Assembly: GCF_014879975.1 (NCBI RefSeq)
Contig: NZ_CP062501.1
Location: 310,001 to 374,000 of the forward strand
Reading direction: 5' to 3'
Source of the DNA: Vibrio bathopelagicus
GTDB taxonomy: Bacteria > Pseudomonadota > Gammaproteobacteria > Enterobacterales > Vibrionaceae
Length of the DNA: 64,000 nucleotides
Below the pieces are notes generated by a model. That model was not told where the DNA came from and did no database searches. It saw only the letters and a program-made list of their open reading frames with translations. Positions 38,115 through 48,562 of this stretch are shown piece after piece (positions within the stretch are counted from its first letter, which is position 1; every line of letters starts with the position of its first letter). The translations under genes and the position numbers were made by a program.

Positions 38115-39272
38115 ATGACACAGTTTCAATATTATCAGCCGACAAAATTGACATTTGGTGCAGGAGAAATTCAAAAGGTTGGGCAGCTTGTTGCTCAATA
38201 TGGCAAACGATGCCTCGTGGTCAGTGAGCCAATTTTTGATGCCGTGAAACCTGCTTATGACCGTATTTTTGCCCTGCTAGCAGAGCAAGGAATTGAAGTG
38301 ACACATTTTGATGGCGTGGTACCAAACCCACCAACCACTGTTGTGGAGCTTGGCCGTCAAGTCGCGGTTTCGGCAAATTGTGATGTGGTGTTAGCGATTG
38401 GTGGTGGCTCTTCGATTGATACAGCAAAAATCATTTCTGCTGCTATCAAAGCAGAGTCTTTGGACTGGGCGCATTGGTTCGCAACCTATGACTCACCGTT
38501 TGGAGATATCCAAGATTTACCCGCTCAAGTTGTTCCTTTGATCGCAGTACCGACAACGTCTGGTACAGGGTCACAGGTAACGCAAGCTGCGGTGATTACA
38601 GACATGGAACAGCACGCAAAACTGACTTTGTTTCATCCGGAGTTCTTTCCTTGCGAAGCGCTGATTGATCCAGAGTTAATGTTAACACTGCCGCCTCGTA
38701 TGACTGCAATGACGGGTTTTGATGCTTTTTCTCATGCGTTTGAATCATTTACTGGCACGCGTCCATCTCCTTTTGTGGATGCAATGGCGTTACAAGCCAT
38801 GAAGCTGGTGGTTGAAAACTTGCCAAATGTTGTAGACAACGGAGCAGATTTAGCTGGCCGTTGTGAGTTGGCGAAAGCCGACACGTTAGGCGGAATTTCA
38901 CTAGCAAATGGTGGGGCTGGAGCGCCGCATCCTCTTGGGGAGATTTTGGGCAGTAGTAAAACGAACTTACCACATGGTTTAACACTCGCTGTTGTTTACC
39001 CGGCGTATGTGCAACTTCAGTGGCGAAAACAGCCGGAGCGATTTGCGCAAGTGGCTGAGCTCTTTGGTGCCGAGGGAAGCACTGAAGAAAAAGCTCAATC
39101 ATTGGCTGTACTTCTTGTGAAGTTTCTTGAGCGAATTGGCCTTGAGTCGAATTTAACTCAAGTCGGGGTAACTCAAGAAGATGTTCTTAAGCTAGAGCCT
39201 GCTTTCTGCTTTGATTTACCGCTGACTAGCGGTGATGAAATGAAAAAAGTGTTACACGCCAGTTTGGTCTAG
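38115..39272 (+). CDS. Iron-containing (group III) alcohol dehydrogenase
   Basis: A 385-residue NAD(P)-dependent dehydrogenase. The nucleotide-binding motif is AIGGGSSIDTAK. The metal-binding region is TGFDAFSHAFES, with a further His in NLPHGLTLAVVYP. Family substrates include 1,2-diols, glycerol and sugar-derived aldehydes. In this cluster it probably reduces or oxidises a catabolic intermediate. AAGGA lies 8 bases upstream. Confidence 0.85.
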   Translation: MTQFQYYQPTKLTFGAGEIQKVGQLVAQYGKRCLVVSEPIFDAVKPAYDRIFALLAEQGIEVTHFDGVVPNPPTTVVELGRQVAVSANCDVVLAIGGGSSIDTAKIISAAIKAESLDWAHWFATYDSPFGDIQDLPAQVVPLIAVPTTSGTGSQVTQAAVITDMEQHAKLTLFHPEFFPCEALIDPELMLTLPPRMTAMTGFDAFSHAFESFTGTRPSPFVDAMALQAMKLVVENLPNVVDNGADLAGRCELAKADTLGGISLANGGAGAPHPLGEILGSSKTNLPHGLTLAVVYPAYVQLQWRKQPERFAQVAELFGAEGSTEEKAQSLAVLLVKFLERIGLESNLTQVGVTQEDVLKLEPAFCFDLPLTSGDEMKKVLHASLV

Positions 39273-39320
39273 TGCCACAGGGTTTAAAAATAAATTAATA
39301 AAGAAAATGGAGACGAGACC

Positions 39321-40067
39321 ATGGAAAAAAGCATCATCACTTCGAATAACACAGCACTGAAATTGGAAAGAGAGGAATTCATTGCCAGTGATGTTCAAGC
39401 GTTGATTTTTGATTTCGATGGACTTCTCGTGGATACCGAGACTTGTATGTTTAAAGCCTGGGAAGCTTTGTTAAAAACCTATGATGTTGAAGTATCACCT
39501 CTTCAGGTTGCTGGTCTAGTTGGGAGCTCAGCACCAGCAACCTCTCTTTATCAATTATTTAATCAAGCATCTCATCAGGCGTTGTCGAATGATGACATTC
39601 GCCAACTTGTTGAGGAGAAAGCGTACCGCTTGATTGAAACCATTTCTGAGCGTGAAGGCGTTCGTCAATACCTTGAGTTTGCAAAGTCAAAAAATTGGAA
39701 AATTGCACTTGCAACAAGCTCTGAATTTGAGCATTACCAGCCAATTTTATCTCGATTAAATCTCACTCACTTCTTTGATTGTTTTGTCGGTGCAGAAGAC
39801 ATTGCACCAGCAAAACGTAAGCCTCAACCCGATGTGTATTTGGCCGCCCTAAATCAATTAGGTGTCTCTGCCCATCAAGCCATCGCATTTGAAGACTCTC
39901 CTCCGGGTATTCAGGCGGCTCGATCGGCAGGAATACCAACAGTAGCGGTAACTAACTTGCTCACTCGTCACCTCGATGTCTCGCTAGCCAACGTGGTGCT
40001 GAGTTCGATGAATGACCAAACCTTACCGCAATTGCTTAATCAACTTATGAGAAATGAAGATGAATAA
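39321..40067 (+). CDS. HAD-superfamily phosphatase, subfamily IA (beta-phosphoglucomutase-like)
   Basis: A 248-residue hydrolase. Motif I is [12 protein letters not shown], motif II a LATSS (Thr/Ser), the Lys motif [10 protein letters not shown] and motif [18 protein letters not shown]. The [10 protein letters not shown] form is shared by beta-phosphoglucomutases and sugar-phosphate phosphatases. Its stop overlaps the transaldolase start (ATGs at 40054/40060), so the two are translationally coupled. The substrate is unknown. Confidence 0.82.
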   Translation: MEKSIITSNNTALKLEREEFIASDVQALIFDFDGLLVDTETCMFKAWEALLKTYDVEVSPLQVAGLVGSSAPATSLYQLFNQASHQALSNDDIRQLVEEKAYRLIETISEREGVRQYLEFAKSKNWKIALATSSEFEHYQPILSRLNLTHFFDCFVGAEDIAPAKRKPQPDVYLAALNQLGVSAHQAIAFEDSPPGIQAARSAGIPTVAVTNLLTRHLDVSLANVVLSSMNDQTLPQLLNQLMRNEDE

Positions 40068-41013
40068 ATTAGAACAATTGAAAAAGTACACTACCGTTGT
40101 TGCGGATACCGGTGACATTGATGCGATTGCGGCTTTTCAACCTCAAGATGCCACCACTAACCCTTCTTTGGTGCTAAAAGCAGCTGAGATGCCTCAATAC
40201 GATCACTTGATTGCTGATGCCGTGACGTGGGCAAAATCTAAAAGCGATGATAAGTCTCAGCAATTAATTGATGCTGGAGACAAGTTGGCCGTCAATATTG
40301 GCCTAGAGATTTTAAAAACGGTACCGGGACGCATCTCTACAGAAGTGGATGCTCGTATGTCATTTGACAAAGAAGAAAGCCTAGCAAAGGCACGCAAATT
40401 GATTGCGATGTATAACGAGGCCGGTATTAGTAACGAGCGCATTTTAATCAAACTGGCTTCTACTTGGGAAGGCATTAAAGCTGCTGAAGTGTTAGAGAAA
40501 GAAGGCATCAACTGTAATTTGACCTTGTTGTTTAACTTCGCTCAAGCAAAAGCGTGTGCAGAAGCTGGTGCTTTCTTAATTTCTCCTTTTGTAGGGCGAA
40601 TTCTTGATTGGTACAAAACCAATACAGAGAAAAAAGAGTACTTACCTCATGAAGACCCAGGTGTTGTTTCAGTATCAGATATCTACAACTACTACAAAGA
40701 CCACGGTTACGAGACAGTCGTCATGGGTGCCAGCTTCCGTAACGCAGAAGAAGTTTTAGCGTTAGCTGGGTGTGACCGCCTGACGATTGGTCCAGCAATT
40801 TTAGACCAACTAGCCGCTCAAGAAGGCGATGTGCAATGCCAGCTGTTTTCAGCGCGTGACGCGATTAAAACTGCACCAGCATCGATGACAGAAGCTGAAT
40901 TCCGATGGGAAATGAATCAAGACCCGATGGCCACGGAAAAGTTGTCGGAAGGTATTCGCAATTTTGCCGTCGACCAAGGCAAATTGGAAACCATGATCGA
41001 AGCGCGTTTGTAG
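40060..41013 (+). CDS. tal: Transaldolase
   Basis: A 317-residue enzyme, the usual TalB length, exchanging dihydroxyacetone units between ketose and aldose phosphates. Visible are [12 protein letters not shown], the Schiff-base Lys in [25 protein letters not shown] and [14 protein letters not shown] at 40060 is chosen over 40054 on spacing and family length. A second, inducible copy within a catabolic cluster suggests dedicated carbon flow through the non-oxidative pentose phosphate branch. Confidence 0.92.
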   Translation: MNKLEQLKKYTTVVADTGDIDAIAAFQPQDATTNPSLVLKAAEMPQYDHLIADAVTWAKSKSDDKSQQLIDAGDKLAVNIGLEILKTVPGRISTEVDARMSFDKEESLAKARKLIAMYNEAGISNERILIKLASTWEGIKAAEVLEKEGINCNLTLLFNFAQAKACAEAGAFLISPFVGRILDWYKTNTEKKEYLPHEDPGVVSVSDIYNYYKDHGYETVVMGASFRNAEEVLALAGCDRLTIGPAILDQLAAQEGDVQCQLFSARDAIKTAPASMTEAEFRWEMNQDPMATEKLSEGIRNFAVDQGKLETMIEARL

Positions 41014-41020
41014 GAGAAGT

Positions 41021-43018
41021 ATGATGATTTCACGTTCAAAACTTGCTGATGCGATTCGTGTATTAAGCATGGATGCTGTGCAGAAAGCGGGATCAGGTCA
41101 CCCTGGGGCTCCAATGGGAATGGCTGATATCGCTGAGGTGCTATGGCGAGACTTTCTAAAACACAACCCAACCAATCCGAATTGGGCAGACCGAGACAGA
41201 TTCATTCTGTCGAATGGTCATGGTTCGATGTTGATCTACAGCTTACTGCATCTATCTGGGTACGAGTTGTCGATGGACGATATTAAATCTTTCCGCCAAT
41301 TACACAGTAAAACTGCAGGTCACCCTGAATATGGTTACGCGCCGGGCATTGAGACAACAACAGGCCCACTAGGGCAAGGCATCACTAACGGCGTGGGCAT
41401 GGCGTTGGCAGAGAAAGTCTTGGGTGAACAATTTAACCGAGATGGTCATGACATCGTAGATCACCATACTTATGTGTTTATGGGCGATGGCTGCATGATG
41501 GAAGGAATTTCGCATGAAGCTTGTTCACTAGCGGGAACACTAGGGCTTGGAAAGTTAGTCGCATTCTGGGATGACAACGGCATTTCAATTGATGGCGATG
41601 TTGATGGTTGGTTCTCTGATGATACGCCAAAACGCTTTGAGGCTTATGGCTGGCATGTGATTGCCGATGTTGATGGTCACGATTCTGAAAGTATCCATAA
41701 AGCGATTGCTGAAGCGAAGTCGGTAACAGATAAACCTAGTTTGATTTGTTGCAAAACAATCATTGGCTTTGGTTCTCCAAATAAATCGGCAAGCCATGAC
41801 TGCCACGGTGCTCCCCTAGGTGCAGAAGAAGTGGCACTTGTTCGCTCAAACTTGGGGTGGGAACACCCAGAGTTTGAAATGCCGCAAGATATTTACAATG
41901 AGTGGGATAGAAAAGAGCAAGGCAAGGCCGATGAACTTAATTGGCAAGCTCGTTTTGATGCTTACCAACAAGCTTATCCTGAGCTAGCTGCTGAGTTTGC
42001 ACGTCGTAGCCAAAACTTATTACCAGAAGGCTGGGAGAAGTATACACAAGACTGGATTCAAACCTTACAAGCTAACCCGCAAACGATTGCAACCAGAAAA
42101 GCATCGCAAAATACCATTGAAGCGTTTGGTCCGTTACTTCCAGAGTTCTTGGGCGGTTCTGCCGATTTAACACCGTCAAATCTGACGAATTGGTCGGGTT
42201 CAAAGTCGATCTCGGCTCAAGATGCTTCCGGTAATTACTTAAGTTACGGCGTACGTGAGTTTGCGATGTCAGCAATGATGAATGGTGTCGCACTTCATGG
42301 CGGTTTCATTCCTTATGGCGGCACTTTCTTGATGTTCATGGAATACGCTCGAAACGCGCTGCGTATGGCAGCACTGATGAAGCAACGCAGTATTTTCGTT
42401 TATACCCATGACTCAATTGGTTTAGGGGAAGACGGCCCAACGCATCAGCCAGTGGAGCAGATCGCATCATTGCGCCTGACGCCAAACATGAGTACTTGGC
42501 GCCCTTGTGACCAAGTAGAAACGGCTGTGGCTTGGAAGTCAGCAATCGAACGCTTTGATGGTCCAACATCGTTGATTTTCTCTCGCCAAAACCTTGTGCA
42601 ATTTGAACGTGATGAATCGATGTTAGCCAATGTAGCAAAAGGCGGATATATCCTTTCTGATTGTGAAGGTGAACCGGAGTTGATTTTGATTGCGACTGGA
42701 TCTGAGGTGGCGCTAGCGATGGAGGCAAAAGTGCAATTAGCAGGCGTACGCTGTCGAGTGGTTTCGATGCCAGCAACCGATGTGTTTGATGCTCAATCAA
42801 CTGAATATCAAGAGCAAGTGCTGCCTAGCTATGTCACTGCACGTGTTGCGATAGAAGCTGGTATTCGTGACTACTGGTTCAAATATGTAGGGCTACAAGG
42901 TGACATCGTGGGTATGACGAGCTTTGGCGAGTCAGCGCCTGCAGAAGAGCTATTTGAAATGTTTGGGTTTACGGTTGAAAACATCGTAGAGAAATCTAAA
43001 GCGGTTCTGGAGAGATAG
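41021..43018 (+). CDS. tkt: Transketolase
   Basis: A 665-residue thiamine-diphosphate enzyme moving two-carbon units between sugar phosphates. The TPP-binding motif begins [10 protein letters not shown] and ends with the [10 protein letters not shown] loop. [13 protein letters not shown] and [15 protein letters not shown] are family marks, as is [11 protein letters not shown] in the pyrimidine domain. GGAG lies 4 bases before ATG 41021 or 7 before ATG 41024. Directly behind transaldolase, it is part of the cluster's own pentose-phosphate set. Confidence 0.93.
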   Translation: MMISRSKLADAIRVLSMDAVQKAGSGHPGAPMGMADIAEVLWRDFLKHNPTNPNWADRDRFILSNGHGSMLIYSLLHLSGYELSMDDIKSFRQLHSKTAGHPEYGYAPGIETTTGPLGQGITNGVGMALAEKVLGEQFNRDGHDIVDHHTYVFMGDGCMMEGISHEACSLAGTLGLGKLVAFWDDNGISIDGDVDGWFSDDTPKRFEAYGWHVIADVDGHDSESIHKAIAEAKSVTDKPSLICCKTIIGFGSPNKSASHDCHGAPLGAEEVALVRSNLGWEHPEFEMPQDIYNEWDRKEQGKADELNWQARFDAYQQAYPELAAEFARRSQNLLPEGWEKYTQDWIQTLQANPQTIATRKASQNTIEAFGPLLPEFLGGSADLTPSNLTNWSGSKSISAQDASGNYLSYGVREFAMSAMMNGVALHGGFIPYGGTFLMFMEYARNALRMAALMKQRSIFVYTHDSIGLGEDGPTHQPVEQIASLRLTPNMSTWRPCDQVETAVAWKSAIERFDGPTSLIFSRQNLVQFERDESMLANVAKGGYILSDCEGEPELILIATGSEVALAMEAKVQLAGVRCRVVSMPATDVFDAQSTEYQEQVLPSYVTARVAIEAGIRDYWFKYVGLQGDIVGMTSFGESAPAEELFEMFGFTVENIVEKSKAVLER

Positions 43019-43019
43019 T

Positions 43020-43724
43020 ATGGCAATGGCAACGCGTTTTATTGAAAACCTTAGCCAAGATTGCCTGCGTACTAAGGCTGCGAAAGTAGCCTTAGAGCAT
43101 GTGATTGATACGCTAACGCCGTCAAGTGTCATTGGAATTGGTACAGGTGCAACCGTCGAAGTCTTTATTCAGTTATTGAAGCACAGTGGAGCGGAGTTTT
43201 CTCACTGTGTATCGAGCTCTGAACGTTCGAGTAAGGCGATTGCAGAGGTCGGCTTGAAAGAGTTGGCAATTGCAGAGTGCGACCGTGTCGATTTCTATAT
43301 TGATGGCATTGATGAGGGGATGACCGACGGCATCACAGTGAAAGGTGGAGGAGCGGCGCTAGCGCGTGAAAAGGTGCTAGCGACATTAGCCATGAGTTTT
43401 ATCACTATTGCCGATAGCGGTCGTTTAGTCACTCAACTTGGGCAATTTCCGTTACCAGTGGAGGTGTTACCAGCAGCACAGAAAGCGGTTTTCAACGCTT
43501 TGCGAAGTTTAGGCGGAGAGCCTGTACTAAGAGAAGGCTGCTTGACCGACAACGGCAACATAATACTCGATGTTTCTGGCCTAGATCTTACCGAGCCTAA
43601 AAGCCGAGAAAGAGAGTTGAATGCAATTGCTGGGGTGGTTGAAAACGGCATCTTTGCGCAGCGTTCAGCAGATTTCATGGCGTTCTCAAATAGCGAAGGA
43701 ACGCACTGGTTATCGAGAAAATGA
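43020..43724 (+). CDS. rpiA: Ribose-5-phosphate isomerase A
   Basis: A 234-residue isomerase interconverting ribose 5-phosphate and ribulose 5-phosphate. Motifs are GIGTGATVEVF, YIDGIDEG, VKGGGAALAREK and LTDNGNIILDV. It begins 2 bases after the transketolase stop. As with tal and tkt, it is probably a paralogue of the housekeeping enzyme dedicated to this pathway. Confidence 0.92.
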   Translation: MAMATRFIENLSQDCLRTKAAKVALEHVIDTLTPSSVIGIGTGATVEVFIQLLKHSGAEFSHCVSSSERSSKAIAEVGLKELAIAECDRVDFYIDGIDEGMTDGITVKGGGAALAREKVLATLAMSFITIADSGRLVTQLGQFPLPVEVLPAAQKAVFNALRSLGGEPVLREGCLTDNGNIILDVSGLDLTEPKSRERELNAIAGVVENGIFAQRSADFMAFSNSEGTHWLSRK

Positions 43725-43782
43725 GACCTCGTTAACAAGTCTATTTATAACTTACTCAGTAACAGGTAATTAGGGACTAAAC

Positions 43783-45213
43783 ATGACGGAAAGCAATTTT
43801 TTACCCCGATCTCTGGGCTATCTTGACCTACATCACCAAGCGTTCTTGGATGATTTGTCGGGGTTAATTGCTATTCCGTCTGTGCGAGACTTGACCACAA
43901 GTGAAGAGAGCGCACCATTTGGTCGTTCAATTAGACAGGCGTTCGACTACTTAATTGAATTCGCACAGCGTGAAGGTTTTGAAGTAAGAGATCACCAGGG
44001 TTATGCGCTGGACATTTGCTTTGGTCAAGGCGAGCAAGAAATAGCTATTTTGCACCATGTTGATGTTGTTGAAGCCGGTGATTTGAATGAATGGAACACA
44101 CCGCCATTTGAAATGCATAAACAAGGTGATGAATTATACGGTCGAGGCGTTACAGACAACAAAGGCCCTTTGATGGCAAGTCTGTACATCCTCAAGATGT
44201 TTAAAGCACTGGATATGAAGCTCGATAAAACGATTCGAGTCATTATCGGTGGTGCAGAAGAGACAACTTGGGAATGTGTAGAACATTATTTTAAGCACAA
44301 TCCTCAGCCAGAATATGGCTTTTCTCCTGATGGCGACTTCCCAATCGTCAATGGAGAAAAAGGAATCCTATATGCGTCATTTCAACGAGAACTCCCAACT
44401 CTCAATGACGTAGGAAGTTGCCAGATAGTCAGTATTGAAAGTGAACGTGACAGAACATCCACCTGCTATCAATTAACTGTGTACCTAACTGGCGAAAAAG
44501 CGGCTGAAGTTGCGGCGAGGTTTGCCACTTTTGCCAAAGTAACGCTCGTGGAAAATAAAGCGGGTATTGATAACTCACAGAAGGAGCTGTATTGCGTTGA
44601 ACTATCAACGCCGTGGGAGAAGTCCCGCAACCCGCATAAAGTTGACAACTGTATGGAACAGTTTGTTATCCAAATGCGAGATGTTGAAGGTTTAGATGCT
44701 CATTCTCAAAGCTTGATTGAACTATTGGATGGATGCTTTGCACAAGCAAGCGATGCTTCCAAATTAGGACTCGCGTATCAAGATGCTGAAATGGGTGCAA
44801 CAACTTGTTGTGTTTCATCTATTAACCTCGATCAACATAGTTACAACTTGGATTTTGATTTTCGGTTTCCTAAAGGCCTGACTATCGATCAAACTCGTAC
44901 CCAACTCCAATACTTGTCCCAACAATATGGAGTGAGAATGATTGAACAGCAGTACTTACCTCTATCTTACCTCTCACCCGAAAGTGATCTTATCCAAGCG
45001 ATGGGAAAAGCTTATTCCGAAGTTACAAGAACGGACGCTCAATGCTTTAGCAAAGGCGCGGCTTCGTATGCGCGTGCGTTAAACAATGGTGTTGCATTCG
45101 GACCTACTTTTCCTGGTGATGTGACTTGTGTTCATGAGCCCAACGAAAGGCTCAGCCTCAAGTCATTAAAAAGAGCAATAACAATATACGTGAAAGTTCT
45201 CATATCACTTTAG
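43783..45213 (+). CDS. M20 peptidase, dipeptidase PepV/Sapep-like
   Basis: A 476-residue zinc-dependent peptidase. The metal motifs are LHHVDVV (His and Asp), YGRGVTDNKGP (bridging Asp), GGAEETTWE (Glu pair) and a C-terminal CVHEPNER His. The long lid domain (residues about 180-380) is typical of the PepV/Sapep dipeptidases. It is cytoplasmic. A peptidase inside a sugar cluster suggests the PTS substrate may carry an amino acid or amide, or that a related amidase activity is needed; this is inference. Confidence 0.85.
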   Translation: MTESNFLPRSLGYLDLHHQAFLDDLSGLIAIPSVRDLTTSEESAPFGRSIRQAFDYLIEFAQREGFEVRDHQGYALDICFGQGEQEIAILHHVDVVEAGDLNEWNTPPFEMHKQGDELYGRGVTDNKGPLMASLYILKMFKALDMKLDKTIRVIIGGAEETTWECVEHYFKHNPQPEYGFSPDGDFPIVNGEKGILYASFQRELPTLNDVGSCQIVSIESERDRTSTCYQLTVYLTGEKAAEVAARFATFAKVTLVENKAGIDNSQKELYCVELSTPWEKSRNPHKVDNCMEQFVIQMRDVEGLDAHSQSLIELLDGCFAQASDASKLGLAYQDAEMGATTCCVSSINLDQHSYNLDFDFRFPKGLTIDQTRTQLQYLSQQYGVRMIEQQYLPLSYLSPESDLIQAMGKAYSEVTRTDAQCFSKGAASYARALNNGVAFGPTFPGDVTCVHEPNERLSLKSLKRAITIYVKVLISL

Positions 45214-45222
45214 GAGTAAATT

Positions 45223-46806
45223 ATGAGAGATAAGGTTCAAGCACTTGCTGGAGGTATGATGGTATCTATCATCGTACTGGTCATCGCAGGTATATTTATT
45301 GGTATAGGTGCGGGCGTTGTAAACCAAATGTCTGCAACTGACTCTGTTATTTGGGCATTTTTCAAACTGATGTTAGATCTAGGTTTGATGGTGATGCGCA
45401 ACCTACCTCCATTCTTTGCGATTGGTTTGGCTTTTGCCCTCGCTAAATCTGAGAAAGGATGGGCAGCCTTTACCGGTTTTACCATGTTCATGTGTTTCAA
45501 TGTCGCTATCGGTTCGATTGCTGCATTTCACGGTTGGACTGCTGAAACTACCAGTGTTGCATCTTTGATGAATGATGCTGGCTACGACAAAGTCGCTGCA
45601 CAAAACTTCAACTCTCTATGGGGAGAATCTTTAGGTATTTTCGCTTACAACATGGGTATCTTCAGCGGTATTCTTGTGGGCTGTATTACGGCTTGGATCC
45701 ACAACCGTTTTTACAAATTTGAAATGCCTACGTTACTTAGCTTTTTCTCTGGCCCTCGCGCGGTAGTGATTTTTGCTTACTTCGCTATCATGCCAATTGC
45801 CCTTTTCGTTTACTATGCTTGGCCACCAATTGCAGGTGCTTTGCAGTCGCTAACAACGCTTATTACCAGCTCTGGTATCTTTGGTTCGTTCCTTTTCGGT
45901 GTGTTTGACAAAGGCCTATTACCGTTTGGTTTGCACCACTTGATCGCATTCCCTATCGAGTACACTCGAGTCGGTGGTGTTATGGAGATTGATGGTGTGG
46001 TTTATGAAGGCGTTCGTAATATTATGAACGGCCAAATGAGCTCACCAGAGGCAACGGGCTACATTACCCATAACTTCACTAGCGGACGAATTCCAATTCA
46101 AATTGGCGGTTTAACTGGCGCAGCTTATGCGATGTATGTGACGGCGAAAACACAAAATCGCAAGAAGGTTGCAGCTATCATGGTACCAGCCGTGTTCACA
46201 GCGGCAGTGATCGGTATCACTGAGCCTCTGGAGTACACCTTCTTATTTGTTCAGCCTTTCCTATTCTTTGCTGTTCACGTGCCTCTAAATGGATTGGCTT
46301 ATGTGATCACTGAAATGATGGGTGTATCCATTCATGGTAATCAGCTACTGTTCATGGTGCCTAACTTGCTTCAACCTGAGAAAGTGCATGCTTGGGCTCT
46401 GATATGGATAGTCCCTCTGTATTTCGTTATTTACTTCTACACCTTCAAGTTCTTTATTTTGAAGTTTGACTCGAAAACTCCGGGTCGTGAGGAAGATGAT
46501 GACGACATAGCGCTGTACTCCAAAGAAGACTTTAAAAAGAAAAAAGCGCAAACCTCAAAAGACCTACCTGCTGGAATTATTGAAGCGCTAGGCGGTGCCG
46601 ACAATATTGAAAACGTAGCTAACTGTGCCACTCGACTGCGTGTCTCATTGCATGATGAATCCTTAGCGGCAAGCGATAAAGTTTGGAAACAAGAACTTAA
46701 CGCTATCGGAGTAGTAAGGATGAATAAAGGCATTCAGGTGATATACGGTGCTAATGTCATAACGATAGCCTCTGGTATTAAAGAAGCCTTAGGTGTCGAT
46801 TCCTAG
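45223..46806 (+). CDS. PTS EIICB permease of the glucose/maltose superfamily
   Basis: A 527-residue protein importing and phosphorylating a sugar. Residues 1 to about 425 form the EIIC membrane domain (FGSFLFGVFDKGLLPFGLHH and GITEPLEYTFLF are conserved). An acidic linker follows (EEDDDDIALYSKEDFKKKK). The EIIB domain starts near 450 with the phospho-Cys in NVANCATRLRVSL. There is no EIIA domain; a glucose-type EIIA elsewhere must supply phosphate. Sugar specificity cannot be read. AGGAG lies 6 bases upstream. Confidence 0.87.
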   Translation: MRDKVQALAGGMMVSIIVLVIAGIFIGIGAGVVNQMSATDSVIWAFFKLMLDLGLMVMRNLPPFFAIGLAFALAKSEKGWAAFTGFTMFMCFNVAIGSIAAFHGWTAETTSVASLMNDAGYDKVAAQNFNSLWGESLGIFAYNMGIFSGILVGCITAWIHNRFYKFEMPTLLSFFSGPRAVVIFAYFAIMPIALFVYYAWPPIAGALQSLTTLITSSGIFGSFLFGVFDKGLLPFGLHHLIAFPIEYTRVGGVMEIDGVVYEGVRNIMNGQMSSPEATGYITHNFTSGRIPIQIGGLTGAAYAMYVTAKTQNRKKVAAIMVPAVFTAAVIGITEPLEYTFLFVQPFLFFAVHVPLNGLAYVITEMMGVSIHGNQLLFMVPNLLQPEKVHAWALIWIVPLYFVIYFYTFKFFILKFDSKTPGREEDDDDIALYSKEDFKKKKAQTSKDLPAGIIEALGGADNIENVANCATRLRVSLHDESLAASDKVWKQELNAIGVVRMNKGIQVIYGANVITIASGIKEALGVDS

Positions 46807-46871
46807 CAACGTATTTCCTTATGTAACCCTACAGTTACAAGCTTAATAGAATCCCAATAACTCATGATTCC

Positions 46872-46894
46872 TCCTGTGACCTCGCGTCACAGGA
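46872..46894 (+). other. Hairpin or operator in the porin leader
   Basis: A 9-bp perfect inverted repeat (TCCTGTGAC / GTCACAGGA) with a 5-base loop lies between the PTS gene and the porin. No T-run follows. An intercistronic RNA element or a regulator site is possible. Confidence 0.45.
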
Positions 46895-46930
46895 AGGGAT
46901 TCGTGTACCTGAAATATGGATATTATAAAA

Positions 46931-48349
46931 ATGAAAACAATGACAAAACATGCAGTTACCTTACTTGCCCTATGCGTTTCCGGCGTTCTACATGCAAGTG
47001 AAAATACAGTAGCGGATTGGCCAGAACGAAGCCCTATGGTGTTCTGGGGAGACAGAGCCAATGAAGATTGGAGCTATGTCGACGATTTGAAAGAGAGCCA
47101 AAAAAGCTTCTCTGAGAAATTAAAACGTTTGGACATCGATGAAAGCGGTGACTGGAAAGTTTCTTTTAGCGGTAATGTAAAAGCGGCTCTCGATAACCGT
47201 TGGAACCATATGTACGACGGCGAAAATCGCAAAAAGAATGAGCTTCGGACTCGTATGCAGTTCGCGACAGATGTGACGTATCAAGATTGGATGCGCCTAT
47301 TCGGTGAGATTCGTACCAACTACACTAACCTAGATAATCCTGGCCCGGTGGATGATGCAGGTACGGATTTCCATCAATTGTTCGCAGAATTCAAGCTCCT
47401 TGACGATGGCCAGCAATATTTAAGTACACGACTTGGGCGTCAAGAAATTTACTTGAATGAATGGCAAATGATGAACCGTGAGCCTACGCCGGTACAGTCT
47501 AGTTGGAATGCGGCAAGTGCGAAGTACAGCGTTTCTGGTATTAATTTTGATGTGTATTACGGTGAAGAAGTCTTCCCGCTATATAGTGATGGTAGCTTTA
47601 GTGGCAACTGGGATGACAAAACTAACGGTAAGAAATCAACAGGCCTGTTCGCTAATTGGCAAACCGATTTCGGTACGATGCAAGCTTATGTAATGAGTAA
47701 TCAGCTAACAAACGAAAGCTTTGTTAATGCTCCTGATGGTGATGTTGATATTCAAGTTCTGGGCATTCATGCTCATGACTTTGTGAGTGAAGGCTTTGGT
47801 TACATGCTCGATGGTGTGTACCAATTTGGTGACCATGCAGGTAAAGACATTTCTGCGTATATGGCTTATGCAGATTTGAACTACAACTGGAAAGCCGATT
47901 GGAACTACCGTTTAGGTTTGAACCTACATTATGCTTCAGGTTCGGATAAAGACAGCGATAAGGTTAATACCTTTAACCCGCTATGGACCGGTGACCCATT
48001 AGGTTTCGCACATGATGGGGCATATGGTAATGCGATGCAGGTTGGTTCGTACACTGTCATTGAATATCAGCCGAAGCAGTCAATCATTGCAGGTTTCATG
48101 TCGACATGGCGAGCAAACACCGATGATGCGATTTATACGTTAAATCAAGATGTCTTGTTTGGTGCAGAATCGGATGAAAAATACGCTTATAGCCAATTTT
48201 ATTTGCAATTCCATAACTACATTACAGGTAACTTAAAGTCTGAGGTTAATATGTACTACGCCCTAGACAGCGACTATACCCGTGATGTCGTAGGCAGCTC
48301 GAGTGATGATATCTCACGAGTTGAAATTGCGTTAATTTACAACTTTTAA
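46931..48349 (+). CDS. Outer-membrane porin of the alginate-export (AlgE-like) family
   Basis: A 472-residue precursor with a signal peptide (hydrophobic TLLALCVSGVLHA, cleavage about residue 23) and a beta-barrel-like body rich in alternating aromatic strands, ending in Phe (ALIYNF), the outer-membrane insertion signal. The arrangement KVSFSGNVKAAL..LRTRMQF..RLFGEIR fits alginate_export-type barrels. ATG at 46931 is preferred; ATG at 46916 lacks a ribosome-binding site. As the last gene of the cluster it would let the PTS substrate cross the outer membrane. Confidence 0.75.
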   Translation: MKTMTKHAVTLLALCVSGVLHASENTVADWPERSPMVFWGDRANEDWSYVDDLKESQKSFSEKLKRLDIDESGDWKVSFSGNVKAALDNRWNHMYDGENRKKNELRTRMQFATDVTYQDWMRLFGEIRTNYTNLDNPGPVDDAGTDFHQLFAEFKLLDDGQQYLSTRLGRQEIYLNEWQMMNREPTPVQSSWNAASAKYSVSGINFDVYYGEEVFPLYSDGSFSGNWDDKTNGKKSTGLFANWQTDFGTMQAYVMSNQLTNESFVNAPDGDVDIQVLGIHAHDFVSEGFGYMLDGVYQFGDHAGKDISAYMAYADLNYNWKADWNYRLGLNLHYASGSDKDSDKVNTFNPLWTGDPLGFAHDGAYGNAMQVGSYTVIEYQPKQSIIAGFMSTWRANTDDAIYTLNQDVLFGAESDEKYAYSQFYLQFHNYITGNLKSEVNMYYALDSDYTRDVVGSSSDDISRVEIALIYNF

Positions 48350-48385
48350 TCCGGTAGTCACTACTACAAAAATAGTGATGTATTT

Positions 48386-48415
48386 TAGCCCAGCCTATCG
48401 GTTGGGCTAATTTTT
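48386..48415 (+). terminator. Rho-independent terminator ending the catabolic cluster
   Basis: A 10-bp stem (TAGCCCAGCC / GGTTGGGCTA, one G-U pair) with a TATC loop and a run of five T residues. Confidence 0.87.
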
Positions 48416-48562
48416 ATTCAGCAATGTGAAATTTTTCCTGCAAAAACTCGGTCGTTAAATGATGAGGTGATGCTTTTACCCTTTAGCGAAAATTTTGAGC
48501 TATCACTAGGTGAACTTGCTTAGAAACACTAAGCTCTACTTATCATGGAAGGAGAAATGGTT

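Noticed and set aside
36404..48349. Sulfoglycolysis (transaldolase or transketolase type) cluster
   Set aside because: No sulfoquinovosidase, sulfosugar isomerase or sulfonate exporter is visible, and entry is by a PTS, which does not fit sulfoquinovose.
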